A DNA stretch of 64,000 nt. It comes from Chitinophagales bacterium. GTDB lineage: Bacteria; Bacteroidota; Bacteroidia; Chitinophagales; Saprospiraceae. A program made the position numbers and the translations under genes. The notes under the pieces are model-generated. The model saw nothing but the letters and a program-made list of their open reading frames with translations, did no database searches and was not told the origin of the DNA. This document shows positions 50,084-59,442 of the stretch, piece by piece (positions within the stretch are counted from its first letter, which is position 1; every line of letters starts with the position of its first letter). The stretch is taken from the NCBI GenBank assembly GCA_013299105.1, contig JAAFJY010000037.1, positions 1-64,000 of the forward strand, in the 5' to 3' direction.

Positions 50084-50218
50084 TAGTATTTGAGCTAAAA
50101 CAAGGCAGACAAATTTGCTTTTGAGGTTTAGCAAAAAAGAACACAACTTCCTTTCATCCAGTTGTTTTTCTTTTTTCACTAAACCCAAATCCGTCCACCT
50201 TATTTTTTTACGCTCTCT
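50084..50218 (+). repeat. ~135-bp hairpin element, copy 4
   Basis: Starts TAGTATTTGAGCTAAAACAA and ends TTTTTTTACGCTCTCT. The inner stem GAGGTTTAGCAAAAAAGAA with TTCTTTTTTCACTAAACCC is well preserved; the outer arm has AACAAGGCAGAC against GTCCACCTTATTTT. Confidence 0.9.
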
Positions 50219-50287
50219 TACTCGCCTTAAGCTAGCTGATGACAAATCTATTTCTTTTGCACTGAATACTTAAGGCAAAAAACAGCA

Positions 50288-50325
50288 AAACCAAGCATCC
50301 CTTCATTGTGGATGCTTGGTTTTTT
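50288..50325. terminator. Terminator after the outer-membrane receptor gene
   Basis: ACCAAGCATCC and GGATGCTTGGT form an 11-bp perfect stem with a 9-base loop, flanked by T-runs on both strands. On the minus strand it lies ~90 bp after the receptor stop. Confidence 0.88.
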
Positions 50326-50412
50326 TATTTTAGTTGACATGTTGAAGGTTGAAGGGTTGAAAAGTAGGGCGTTCTCTTCAACTTTTCAACTTTTCAACTT
50401 TTCAACTCCTTC

Positions 50413-52800
50413 TCACTTATCAGATGTCCTGCGCTGCTCTTCGGAGGCACCACTCCTGCGGCGATCACCTTTTTTCAGGTACTGATTGCCAAAATTGTAA
50501 GTCAAACTCAAGCTTGCAATGCGCGTTTCCCACTGCGACTGGATGTCAGCGACGAATCCAGCATGGTTGATTTTACCGTTCCAATAGCGGAAGAAAATAT
50601 CGTCCCAACTGAAATTGAAGTTGAGTTTGTTGTCAAAAAACTTCTTCTGTACACCCATGCTCACACTGTACAGGTGTTCTGATTTTTGAATACCTTCAAT
50701 CCCAGGGCCATTGTACCAGCCACCGATTTCCACTTTCCAATCCTTGGGTAAGGTGTAGGTGCCTTGCAAAAAGGCCGTAACATTCCAGCGGCCTTGGTCG
50801 TACAGCTCAGAGAATACCTCTGAAGTGTACTTGTTGTGATACACCATCACGCCACCGTAACCGTCCAGTTTTTTCACAAAACTCAAAGGAAAAAACAAGC
50901 TACCTCCGATGCGCTCAAAAGTGGCCAGGTTGTCGTCGATGCCAAAACCAATGCCCGTACTCACATCTTGTTGGGTAATCATTTGGATGACGTTATTGGT
51001 TTTGGAATATTCCAGGCTAAAGAAAGGCTGGTTGTCGTAAGTCAAGGAAGCCTTGTAGCTGTCCGTCAACTCAGGCCGCAGGAAGGGGTTCCCTTTGCGG
51101 TAAGTGTAGGGGTCCAAAAACTGCACAAAGGGGTTGAGGGAGTTGTAATTGGGGCGATTGATACGGCTGCTGTAAGCAAGGTTTGCACCCAGTTTGCCTG
51201 CTACTGGGGCGGAAATGCTCAAACTAGGAAACAAACGGGAAATGCGGCGATTTTGAGTTGAATCCAGGGTCACTGAATAGCCCGAAGACAAAGAGTTTTC
51301 ATAGCGCAGGCCAAATTGGGCCTCAATTTTGTTGATTTTGAGGTTTCCGCTCAAATAGGCCGCCGAGATTTCTTCGGTAAAAATGAAGTAGTTAGAGAAC
51401 TTAGGGTCGTTTTGCCATACATTTTCCAGAAAAACTGTGGCTTGCAGGTCGTTGTCTACCACCGCGTGGCTGTACTTGAGGCCTGTTTCCAATTTCAAAG
51501 CTTTGCCGATAGGCTTCACATAATCCAAGCGGTAAGCTTCGATACCCGTTTTTCCGGGTTGCTTTTGGAGGCGATTGGGATAATCCCCGGTTCCTGCTTG
51601 CAACTTGGTTTCCAGGGTGTTTTGCACATTCCGGCCGTAGCGATTGATACTGAAGTCGGCGCTCAATTTTTGACCGGAAGTGTCAATTTTGAATTCGTAA
51701 TAGGCATCACCATTCACAAACCCACTGCGGCGGCGCACAGTATTGGTGGTCAACAATTCAGCACGGGCTTTTTCCAGGTCGTTCAAAGCCAGAATGGAGG
51801 TCAAATTTTCGTTTACCACCCGGTTCGAGGCACCGAGGGTATTGACTGAAGCACCAATGGTTTGGCGCTGATCCAGGTAATAATCGATACCTGTTTTGAA
51901 ATTGAGCGAATAGGGTTTGAAGGGCTGGTCATTGGACTGGCGAAACAACTCATTGCCTACCTGGCGATCGAGCAACAAGCGCTCAAAGCCCGTGCGGTGG
52001 TTAAAGGCCAGCAAATTGGTCAGGTTGACCTTGTTTTTGCGATAATTGATCGAACCCGATGCGCGATATTTCCAAAAACGGCCTACTCCACCACCCAGGG
52101 TAATATTGCCATTGGTGCCCAACTTGATGTTGCGCTTGAGGATGATGTTCAACACCGCGCCAGTACCCTGGGCGTCATATTGTGAGCCAGGCTGGCTGAT
52201 AACTTCGATGCGATCAATGTTGGCCGAGGGCATGTCGCGCAGCAGACTCTGCATATCCATGTACTGGGTTGGACGACCATCAATGAGAATGGTCAGGCCC
52301 GATTGCCCTGCCAGACTGATGCGGTCATTGACCACGATCATGCCAGGTACTTTGCGCAAAACATCCAGTACGCTGCCGCTTTGAGCAGTCAGGCTATTGG
52401 CCACATTTACAATCATGGTCCCCGCTCTTTGCTCCAAGAAGGGCTTGCGGGCTACGATTTGAGCAGTGGCCAGGGTCTGGGCCGCTACTTCCAAGCGAAT
52501 ATCGGGCAAGGTTTTGATACTGCCATCCAAGTTTAGGTTCTGGAACTGGTCGCCATATCCCAGCATTACTACTTTCAACAGGTATGCGCCATTGGGTACT
52601 TCGGCCATTTCAAAGTGCCCATCGTCTTCCGAAATGGCCGCTTTGACCAAGCTGGAGTCAGTAGTTTTAAGTACCAGGACGTTGGCGTAAGCCAGGTTTT
52701 GGCCTTTTTCGTCGAGAATTTTTCCTTCTACCTTGCTGGTTTGGGAAAAAAGAGAACAGCATAGCAGGAGTGCACTGCCAAGGGTCAGAAAATGTTTCAT
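50413..52800 (-). CDS. TonB-dependent-receptor-like outer-membrane beta-barrel protein
   Basis: 795 aa with signal peptide (MKHFLTLGSALLLCCSLFSQ). Domains in order: carboxypeptidase-regulatory-like domain (~22-108, VEGKILDEKGQNLAYANVLV), plug-like domain (~120-215, VLDVLRKVPGMIVVNDRISL, VISQPGSQYDAQGTGAVLNI), and a long beta-barrel ending at ~780 (OMP_b-brl_3 type). The lack of a clear TonB box and the group's features suggest a barrel of the outer-membrane receptor type of unknown ligand. No SusD-like partner is adjacent, so it is not part of a polysaccharide-utilisation pair. A conserved terminator follows. Confidence 0.9.
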   Translation of the reverse strand: MKHFLTLGSALLLCCSLFSQTSKVEGKILDEKGQNLAYANVLVLKTTDSSLVKAAISEDDGHFEMAEVPNGAYLLKVVMLGYGDQFQNLNLDGSIKTLPDIRLEVAAQTLATAQIVARKPFLEQRAGTMIVNVANSLTAQSGSVLDVLRKVPGMIVVNDRISLAGQSGLTILIDGRPTQYMDMQSLLRDMPSANIDRIEVISQPGSQYDAQGTGAVLNIILKRNIKLGTNGNITLGGGVGRFWKYRASGSINYRKNKVNLTNLLAFNHRTGFERLLLDRQVGNELFRQSNDQPFKPYSLNFKTGIDYYLDQRQTIGASVNTLGASNRVVNENLTSILALNDLEKARAELLTTNTVRRRSGFVNGDAYYEFKIDTSGQKLSADFSINRYGRNVQNTLETKLQAGTGDYPNRLQKQPGKTGIEAYRLDYVKPIGKALKLETGLKYSHAVVDNDLQATVFLENVWQNDPKFSNYFIFTEEISAAYLSGNLKINKIEAQFGLRYENSLSSGYSVTLDSTQNRRISRLFPSLSISAPVAGKLGANLAYSSRINRPNYNSLNPFVQFLDPYTYRKGNPFLRPELTDSYKASLTYDNQPFFSLEYSKTNNVIQMITQQDVSTGIGFGIDDNLATFERIGGSLFFPLSFVKKLDGYGGVMVYHNKYTSEVFSELYDQGRWNVTAFLQGTYTLPKDWKVEIGGWYNGPGIEGIQKSEHLYSVSMGVQKKFFDNKLNFNFSWDDIFFRYWNGKINHAGFVADIQSQWETRIASLSLTYNFGNQYLKKGDRRRSGASEEQRRTSDK

Positions 52801-53037
52801 ATAACAGTCGGGTGATTTGTAGGAAAATCAGTTGTGCAAACATCGCACTAAAAAATAGTACGACACATTAACTTAGGTAAGTTCCGGTTTTCAATCTACC
52901 AACAAGGATATTTGAAGGATGAAATGGACCAGTGTTTACCCCTATTCGATGTGTGTTTTTTTCAAAAAAAACGTTCAAAAGCGAACAATGCTTCCTAAAA
53001 GAAGACCCTTCGGAAGCTTTGTCAATCTACTTTTGTG

Positions 53038-54822
53038 CTATTTCAATACCTTCAATTTTTCCTTCAAGTACTCGTCATTGGGCGCTTTGGCCAAGGCTTT
53101 TTCATAAAATGCCTTGGCTTGCTTTTTATCATTACTCAAATCATAATAATCTCCCCAACGAGTGAGCACAATGGCCGATTGGGGAAATTTTTCGATCGCG
53201 ACTTCTAAAATAAGCTTGGCGGCGGGCAGGTCCTTGACCCGCTCATAAGCCAGGTAAGTGATTTGGCTTTCATCAAGCTCCATTTTGCGGAGCAAGTTTT
53301 TTGCCTCGTCCATGCGGCGGGCGGTCAGCAATTCTGAAAAACTCAGCTCGCTGTCCTGCATACGCAACCAGGGTTCTTTTGCATAAATACTTTGCAAGCT
53401 GATGACCTCACCTTTTTCATTGCGCTTGAAAAAACCCTTGATTTTATAATCCGAAAAAACAATGCTGTCATTGCCAATCGGGTAACAAAGGATGTCTTTG
53501 CCACCATTGAATTGCTCTACCAAGTAAGGCCCTTCGCGGCGAATGCTGATGACCACGTCTTTGTCTTGGCGATAACGGCCCACGTATGCGTTGAGGGTTT
53601 GATCGTCCACTTGGGCTACTTTAACCGGAGTAGGCAAAAAATTATGCCATTGGTAAGTCTTGGCCACCGCCCTGATGATTTCTTTGCCTAAGGCATTGAA
53701 GTCATCACCTGAATTGAGAAGTACAACTACACCATAACCCTCACTCAGGTTGCCGATCGAAAAGGCAGTAAAGCCCGCATTGACACCGTCAAACATAAAG
53801 TAAATACCTTTGTCACTTTTGTTGTCTTTGCGTTGCAGCAAAAAAGGGCCCACTGCAATTTCTTCTTTGAACTCCCCCTCGCTCACTTGGGCCTGGGGTT
53901 GCATCATTTCGTGCAGCATTTCCTTGGACAAAATTTGACCTTTGCCGCGATAGGACTGCTGTAAGTCGATTAAAAACTTGGCCAAGTCACCAGCGGTGGT
54001 GTACAAACCTGCCGCTGCCTGTTGTGGATAAACATAAGGTGTACCCGCGTACCAAGTCGCGCCAGAATATCCCCAAGATGCCTTGGCAGCGTATTTGGCC
54101 GACAAAGGTTGCTCAAAAGTGGCGTTGGGCATGCCCAGTTTGTCAAAAACCATTCTGCGCATCAATGGCTCAAAGGCTTGCTTTGATTGGTCCATCATGG
54201 CCATTTGGGCAATCAAACTACCGCCCCCTGAATATTGAAAGCCCGTTTTGGGTTCCTTGATCACCCCTATCCCTCTGGAACCTGCATTGGGTTTGCCGGA
54301 TAATATGTCGACGATACTAGGCAGTTCCTTTTGATCAGCCGGAAAACCCCAATAAGCCGATTGCGAAGTCCCGCCCGTGTGACTGAGCAACATGCGCAGG
54401 GTCACGGGTGTTTTTTTGGTAAAATCGTTGTCCTTCAGCTTCCAGGACTGCAAGTAGTTGTTGATGGGCTCGTCAAGCTTTAGTTTTCCATCCTGTACCA
54501 TGCGCAGGGCTGCCGCAGCCATGACCATTTTGGAAATAGAGCCCGCTGAAAGCATGGTCTCGGTGCTCATCGGCACTTTGCGCAGGGTATCGGCCCAACC
54601 GTAGGCTTTGACCCATTCTACCTTGAAGTCATTGATGACTGCAATCGACGCGCCCTGTACCTTGTGGTACTTCATGCGCTCAAGAAGATTCCAAGGTTTG
54701 AATCCCTCCGCCTCCACGTAAGGGATGAGGTTGTTTTCGACGGCCAGAATGCGGTTCTCCACATTTTGAGCAGAAAGGCAGCTTGCAAAAAGCAAAGCAA
54801 AAAATAACAGCGGTGATTTCAT
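53038..54822 (-). CDS. Beta-lactamase-family serine hydrolase with C-terminal TPR region
   Basis: 594 aa with signal peptide (MKSPLLFFALLFASCLSAQN). The serine hydrolase domain (~25-395) shows the SxxK motif at residues 95-98 (AGSISKMV), a YxG variant of the second motif (QYSGGG) and FDGVNAGFTAFS near the third. Residues ~410-500 form a beta-rich middle domain, and ~500-594 helical TPR-like repeats (AKLILEVAIEKFPQSAIVL, QAKAFYEKALAKAPNDEYLK). Such proteins are usually esterases or D-amino-acid peptidases rather than antibiotic-degrading beta-lactamases. Substrate unknown. An AraC-family regulator lies 97 bp upstream on the same strand and may control it. Confidence 0.88.
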   Translation of the reverse strand: MKSPLLFFALLFASCLSAQNVENRILAVENNLIPYVEAEGFKPWNLLERMKYHKVQGASIAVINDFKVEWVKAYGWADTLRKVPMSTETMLSAGSISKMVMAAAALRMVQDGKLKLDEPINNYLQSWKLKDNDFTKKTPVTLRMLLSHTGGTSQSAYWGFPADQKELPSIVDILSGKPNAGSRGIGVIKEPKTGFQYSGGGSLIAQMAMMDQSKQAFEPLMRRMVFDKLGMPNATFEQPLSAKYAAKASWGYSGATWYAGTPYVYPQQAAAGLYTTAGDLAKFLIDLQQSYRGKGQILSKEMLHEMMQPQAQVSEGEFKEEIAVGPFLLQRKDNKSDKGIYFMFDGVNAGFTAFSIGNLSEGYGVVVLLNSGDDFNALGKEIIRAVAKTYQWHNFLPTPVKVAQVDDQTLNAYVGRYRQDKDVVISIRREGPYLVEQFNGGKDILCYPIGNDSIVFSDYKIKGFFKRNEKGEVISLQSIYAKEPWLRMQDSELSFSELLTARRMDEAKNLLRKMELDESQITYLAYERVKDLPAAKLILEVAIEKFPQSAIVLTRWGDYYDLSNDKKQAKAFYEKALAKAPNDEYLKEKLKVLK

Positions 54823-54919
54823 GTTCGTGTGTTTTTATGGGGCAAAACTCAACAAATCGGGCTCCTCCAGCGCCCCAGATTATAATTTGGGGCAAAGAGT
54901 GGGGCGTTTTTAAGTATTT

Positions 54920-55969
54920 TTAGTTCATTTCCGCCATTTCTTCCAAAAAATCCTTGGGTGCTTTTCCGGTGATTTTGCGAAAGGCGCGATTAAAGGTGTT
55001 TTTGGAATTGAATCCACAGTCCAGGGCTAGGGCCAAAAAGGTGAGTTGCAGATGGTCTCCCTTTTGCAAACGTTGGATAAAATGCTCCACCCGGTACTTG
55101 TTCACAAAATCATTGAAGGAGAGCCCCAGTCCAGCATTGATCGCTTGGGATACTACGCTGGTATTGAGTTTTACTTGTTGGGCCAAATCGGCCAGGCTCA
55201 GTTCGGGGTCGAGGTACAGCTTTTCTTCTTCCACTACTTTAACAATGGCCTTTAGGTGCTCAGGATTGACTTCGCTGCGCGCAATTTTGACTTGCTGGGC
55301 CTTTTTTTCTTTGAAATAGGCGCTCAAACCCAACCAATAGGTGAAAATGGGAATCGCATACTGGATCAGGTAAAAACGCGGTGCGGTAGCGGGAAGGTAC
55401 AAAAAATTGATCAGTGGATCAATGAAAGCCAGGATAAAAAACCCTGCTAAAAAATAGATAAATCGACGCAAACGCAGTTGTTCCAAACGAAGGGCTTCAT
55501 TGCTGCGGTACAGGTAAACAAACACCAAAATGATCCCAACATACACATCCAAGTAACGGGTTAAGGGCTTGTGCACATTGAACCAAAACCAGGTTTTAAA
55601 ATCCAGACTTTGTGCCACAATCAGGCTGTAGAACAAAAACTGGATCAACACAGGTAAAAAATGCCAACGGTGTTTTGGCTCAAAAACGAAATTTGAGTCT
55701 TGTAAACGCTTCAGGTAAAAATACAACAATGGCCCATAAGCCCAGGAGTAGAACAAAGGGGCAAAATACAGTTGGTGGTGATCACGGTAAATGCCTGTGC
55801 TGGTAAAAAAACTATCCAATGTCTGGGCCGTCATGGCCAATACCAGGCAGCCTAACCAGAAATTGTGCCTGGCCTCAGTGCTGGAACTAAGCAACAAAAT
55901 TCCTGTGGTAAGGCCATGTACCAAAACCAGAAATTGAACCAATACAATCGGATTGAAATCAATTTGCAT
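54920..55969 (-). CDS. AraC-family regulator with N-terminal membrane domain
   Basis: 349 aa. About seven hydrophobic helices fill residues ~5-235 (LVQFLVLVHGLTTGILLL, FWLGCLVLAMTAQTL, IILVFVYLYR), and the C-terminus (~250-345) is an AraC DNA-binding domain with two helix-turn-helix motifs (LSLADLAQQVKLNTSVVSQA, LTFLALALDCGFNSKNTFNR then AFRKITGKAPKDF). This 7TM-HTH_18 architecture is common in Bacteroidota and suggests a membrane-bound transcription factor sensing lipids or peptides. The target may be the adjacent serine hydrolase gene, by position only. Confidence 0.92.
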   Translation of the reverse strand: MQIDFNPIVLVQFLVLVHGLTTGILLLSSSTEARHNFWLGCLVLAMTAQTLDSFFTSTGIYRDHHQLYFAPLFYSWAYGPLLYFYLKRLQDSNFVFEPKHRWHFLPVLIQFLFYSLIVAQSLDFKTWFWFNVHKPLTRYLDVYVGIILVFVYLYRSNEALRLEQLRLRRFIYFLAGFFILAFIDPLINFLYLPATAPRFYLIQYAIPIFTYWLGLSAYFKEKKAQQVKIARSEVNPEHLKAIVKVVEEEKLYLDPELSLADLAQQVKLNTSVVSQAINAGLGLSFNDFVNKYRVEHFIQRLQKGDHLQLTFLALALDCGFNSKNTFNRAFRKITGKAPKDFLEEMAEMN

Positions 55970-56120
55970 AAAAACTACTGTCCTTGATTTTGCACAAAGA
56001 TGTGAAAATGCCAGTTTTTGACTTCCTAAAAAAGTCTAAAAAGGAGAATGCTGATCTTGAACTACAAAAATTGCTGAAAGTTTAAGGCAAGGGCTTTTTT
56101 ATGCTACCATAATATATGAC

Positions 56121-56128
56121 TAACTTTG
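56121..56128 (+). promoter_or_regulatory. -7 box (TAACTTTG) of the MFS gene
   Basis: A perfect TAnnTTTG match 21 bp before ATG 56150. The in-frame start at 56126 overlaps it, supporting 56150 as the start. Confidence 0.6.
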
Positions 56129-56149
56129 CCGCTCTCGAAACTTCCATTC

Positions 56150-57319
56150 ATGGCAGCTCACTTGTTTACTTTCTTTTCCCATCGGGCCAGCAGGGCCATT
56201 GGTTCGGTTTTCATTGGTCAGGGCCTGACTTTTGGGTTTTGGGCCTCCATGATTCCAAGCATCAAAGAAAAATATGCCCTGGATGAGGCTCAGCTTGGGC
56301 TTTTGCTCTTGGGTTTACCGATTGGGGCCTTGAGCATGAATCCATTTTCTACGGTGATCATCAAAAAATTGGGCCCGGTTAAAGGGGCGCTTTGGGCGCG
56401 TACCATTTGTGGGTTTGCTTTTATTTTACCGTTTTTGGCACCAAACATCCCATTGATGTTCATGGGCATGATCCTGATGGGCATGACTTTTTCGGCTACC
56501 AACGTGACCATGAATACCTGCGCGTCGCAAGTAGAAACCCACGAAAGCATGCGCATCATGTCCACCTGTCATGGGCTTTGGTCTACTGGGGCCATGAGTG
56601 GCTCAGCCTTAGGGAGTTTGGCCTTGAGCTTGGGGTTTTTACCTTTGCAAATTGTAGGTACAATGGCTTTGGTTTTGTTGGTGTCGTCCCTGCTTTTGCG
56701 ACAGGGTTTGCAACACGTTCCTCCCCTACTCCAAGTGCAAAATGAGGCCCCTAAGCGCGGTTTTGGGATGCCTACTCCAGCTTTGTGGCTATTGATCAGC
56801 ATCAGTTTGTGTACCAACTTTACCGAAGGCGCGATGGCGGATTGGACCGCAGTGTACATGCGGGAGATAGTCCAAGCGCCCGCTTTTTTGCAGGGTTGGG
56901 GCTTTGCAGCCTATGCTTTTTGCATGGCCAGTGGTCGTTTTTTTGGCGATGCCCTGCTGACCAAATACCCCGAGGGTCGCATTTTGCGGATCGGAGGACT
57001 GGTTGCTGCCATCGGTTTGGCCATCGCCATACTCTTACCATTCACGATCACCACCATGTTGGGCTTTGCGTTGGCTGGTGCCGGGGTATCTTTGGGCGCC
57101 CCCATTTTATACAGTGCGGCTTCGCGTACTCCGGGCATGGTTCCGGGTGCTGGATTGGCTACCATGAATACCTTTGCCATGCTTGGGTTTCTTTGCGGCC
57201 CTACGGTCATTGGGCTTACGGCCAAAGCATTTTCGTTGCCAGCGGCATTGGGGCTGGTGGCAATAGCTGGCATGTTTTGGAGTTGGCGGGCGGGAAAATT
57301 GCAGGCTGAAGTCGCTTGA
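56150..57319 (+). CDS. MFS transporter
   Basis: 389 aa from ATG 56150. Twelve hydrophobic segments in two halves; the N-terminal half has the loop GPVKGALWARTICGFAFILP, the typical GxLaDrxGrr-like A-motif being degenerate. Motifs in the second half (FTEGAMADWTAVYMREIVQA, FGDALLTKYPEGRILRIGGL) resemble the FucP/sugar-permease-like MFS group of Bacteroidota. By family it carries a small solute with protons across the inner membrane; substrate not known. It is followed by a SIMPL-like gene 100 bp downstream. Confidence 0.87.
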   Translation: MAAHLFTFFSHRASRAIGSVFIGQGLTFGFWASMIPSIKEKYALDEAQLGLLLLGLPIGALSMNPFSTVIIKKLGPVKGALWARTICGFAFILPFLAPNIPLMFMGMILMGMTFSATNVTMNTCASQVETHESMRIMSTCHGLWSTGAMSGSALGSLALSLGFLPLQIVGTMALVLLVSSLLLRQGLQHVPPLLQVQNEAPKRGFGMPTPALWLLISISLCTNFTEGAMADWTAVYMREIVQAPAFLQGWGFAAYAFCMASGRFFGDALLTKYPEGRILRIGGLVAAIGLAIAILLPFTITTMLGFALAGAGVSLGAPILYSAASRTPGMVPGAGLATMNTFAMLGFLCGPTVIGLTAKAFSLPAALGLVAIAGMFWSWRAGKLQAEVA

Positions 57320-57419
57320 AAATTGGCTTCCTGATCGAAGGCAAGGGCAATAACTTGCAATTTTGGATCAACATACCTAAATTGATTGCCAATTCGTTAT
57401 GCTCTCAAAACCCTAAATC

Positions 57420-58103
57420 ATGGATAAGTACCGCTCTTTGAGCATTTGTCTCTTGCTCACACCCTTTTTTGTTTTGGCCCAAAACCCCTCTTCGCTGGAG
57501 TTTTCGGTGAGTGAAACAATCACCCTTCACGCCAAAAAAATCACTTATCAAATCCGGGCTTCTTTGCAAAACATGGACGAACTGGACATGGAAGGTACTG
57601 ACTTTCGGGAACGTGAAAAGCGCATGAAAACGACCATCCGACAGAATGAGGACCAAGTCAAACAATTTCTAACGGAAAACAAAATCGCTTTCCAGTACAA
57701 GAATCTCAATCCATTTAATGTCAGCACAGCGCCTTCCAATACTTACTTCGAGTTGACCTGTAGTTCAAAACAAGAATTGGAAAAAATATTGACCCAGGTC
57801 CGTCAACTCGACTACATCGAGGGTTATGTTGGCGAGATTGAGTATGATACGCCGCTGGACTGTGACGAAAAATTATTCGAGAAAGCCTACCAGCGGGCTA
57901 AAAAACAAGCTACAGCAAGAGCCAAAATGATGGGCTGTAATTTAGGCAAACTCCTGGAAAGTACTGACGTCTTGGACTACCCCGTTGTAAGCCCTACCTA
58001 TTACAACCCTGAGTTTTCTGGGGAAGGGTCGGAACCTTATGAGAAGTTGGAAACCCAAAAAACCTTGAACGTGCGTTTCAAGTTTGCTTTGGAGTGTCAG
58101 TAA
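57420..58103 (+). CDS. SIMPL/DUF541-like exported protein
   Basis: 227 aa with signal peptide (MDKYRSLSICLLLTPFFVLAQ). The pattern FSVSETITLHAKKITYQIRA at the N-terminus, helix (RMKTTIRQNEDQVKQFLTE), and the ending FEKAYQRAKKQATARAKMMGCNLGKLLE then TLNVRFKFALE match the SIMPL (DUF541) fold, though overall similarity is weak. Members are periplasmic proteins of unclear role. The gene is between the MFS transporter and a polytopic protein. Confidence 0.7.
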   Translation: MDKYRSLSICLLLTPFFVLAQNPSSLEFSVSETITLHAKKITYQIRASLQNMDELDMEGTDFREREKRMKTTIRQNEDQVKQFLTENKIAFQYKNLNPFNVSTAPSNTYFELTCSSKQELEKILTQVRQLDYIEGYVGEIEYDTPLDCDEKLFEKAYQRAKKQATARAKMMGCNLGKLLESTDVLDYPVVSPTYYNPEFSGEGSEPYEKLETQKTLNVRFKFALECQ

Positions 58104-58188
58104 AAACATAAACACTGAAAACACATCATTTTTTGGAAGATTGCTCAAAATTCCTGTTTAAGCTGCTATTTTGTGGCAAAGTACACGC

Positions 58189-59442
58189 ATGAACCTTTCC
58201 GCTTTTCTTCGCAATTTTTTGGCGCTCTTCAGCCTGGTACTGATCGAAGCTTTCTGTTATTCCTATGGCGAAGATTATGTGGGAAAGAGACTCAACTCCT
58301 GGCTTTATTTGCTCAGTGGTTTGGGCATTGGGGTAGTTTGCATGCACAAAGTTGATCGCAGTTCCCTTGCAGGTCCTTCTTGGTTAAAGTGGGGAATGCT
58401 GACTGCCTTCCTCGTTTTAATGGTGTACTTCGTCCCCGATGCCTTGTTTTGGATGGATAAAGTACCTGTTGACTATAAAATTGCCGATATGCTGCCCATC
58501 ATGGAGGTCATGTGCCAGCGGTTCATGGGTGGAAGCAATGTGTATTTACCGATCATGGAGATTTGGGATGGCATGTTGCCCATTTACTTGCCTACCATGT
58601 GGTTGCCCTACATACCGGCAGTGATTTGGGGCTTTGATTTGCGCTGGATCACCTGGTTTTTCTTTGCAGGCTCGATTTTACTGGTGGCCTTGCCAACACC
58701 GCGTGGCAGGGCACTCAGCTGGTATTCACTGAGTGTTTGGATTCCCACAGCCATGCTTTTTTACGCTTTTTTGCACAAATCCAGCAATGATTTCAGCATG
58801 GCCGATGAAGGTCCGGTGGTAGGTTTTTACATCCTGCTGGCCTGGGCCATTTGGCAGGGCAACGCTTGGTTCATTGGCATTTGCATGGCTTTGAGTGTAC
58901 TGACGCGATATAGCCTGGCCCCTTGGATTCTTGTATTTGGCCTCTGGGTTTTGCTTTTTCAAAAACGGGCAGCAGCTTTTCAAATGGCGGGCATCAGCCT
59001 GGCGCTTTCTCTCTTTTTGATGTACATTACTGGTGCCATTTACGAATTACAAACCTTCATCGGGCTCCCTAAGCACTACATGGAGGCCATTTTTAAGCCT
59101 GAAGATTACTGGAAACTTGAGCCCACGATCAAAAATAGCTTGGGGATGGCCAAGTTTTTTGCCCGGAATGATTTGCCCCAGTTGACCCACTTGCAAATTG
59201 GGTTTACCTTTGGTGTACCATTGGCCTGCGTGGGCTTGTACTGGCGCTACCGTGAACGTTTTGATCCCCTGTTGTTTGGTTTGGCTACCTTCAAACTCAG
59301 CTTGGTAGTGTTCTTCAACATGCTCATCATTCCGCTCCACAACCTTTTCATCACTTCCAATTTTTTGACCCTGGCTTTGTTGTTTTTTTATGTGCAAAAA
59401 CGCAACTTACCCTTACTTCAATACCTAAGGACTACTTCCTGA
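58189..59442 (+). CDS. Polytopic membrane protein, GT-C glycosyltransferase-like
   Basis: 417 aa from ATG 58189. About 10-11 hydrophobic helices; loop 1 contains the acidic LPIMEVMCQRFMGGSNVYLP and the helix ends EIWDGMLPIYLPTMWLPY. The general architecture (acidic residues in the first long loop, many helices, TRYSLAPWILVFGLWVLL) resembles DUF2029/GT87-type mannosyltransferases or other GT-C proteins, but no definite signature is seen. Its last 25 bp overlap the 3' end of the convergent glycosidase gene. Function uncertain. Confidence 0.65.
   Translation: MNLSAFLRNFLALFSLVLIEAFCYSYGEDYVGKRLNSWLYLLSGLGIGVVCMHKVDRSSLAGPSWLKWGMLTAFLVLMVYFVPDALFWMDKVPVDYKIADMLPIMEVMCQRFMGGSNVYLPIMEIWDGMLPIYLPTMWLPYIPAVIWGFDLRWITWFFFAGSILLVALPTPRGRALSWYSLSVWIPTAMLFYAFLHKSSNDFSMADEGPVVGFYILLAWAIWQGNAWFIGICMALSVLTRYSLAPWILVFGLWVLLFQKRAAAFQMAGISLALSLFLMYITGAIYELQTFIGLPKHYMEAIFKPEDYWKLEPTIKNSLGMAKFFARNDLPQLTHLQIGFTFGVPLACVGLYWRYRERFDPLLFGLATFKLSLVVFFNMLIIPLHNLFITSNFLTLALLFFYVQKRNLPLLQYLRTTS

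Larger units (their letters stand above)
49660..50412. other. Intergenic region with possible small ORF, hairpin element and terminator
   Basis: No large gene is supported. The AT-rich DNA at 49660-49960 has no feature seen. A 31-codon hydrophobic ORF is at 49962-50057, hairpin element copy 4 at 50084-50218, a strong terminator at 50288-50325 and TTCAAC-type repeats at 50343-50410. Confidence 0.6.

Noticed and set aside
10337-50245. Recurring minus-strand peptide RERKK..WTDLGL..KKEKQLDER at 10.4, 23.7 and 50.1 kb
   Set aside because: At first it suggested a conserved small protein family, but it is the translation of the hairpin element; copies have different starts and ends, copy 2 lacks the frame, and the conservation follows the stem.
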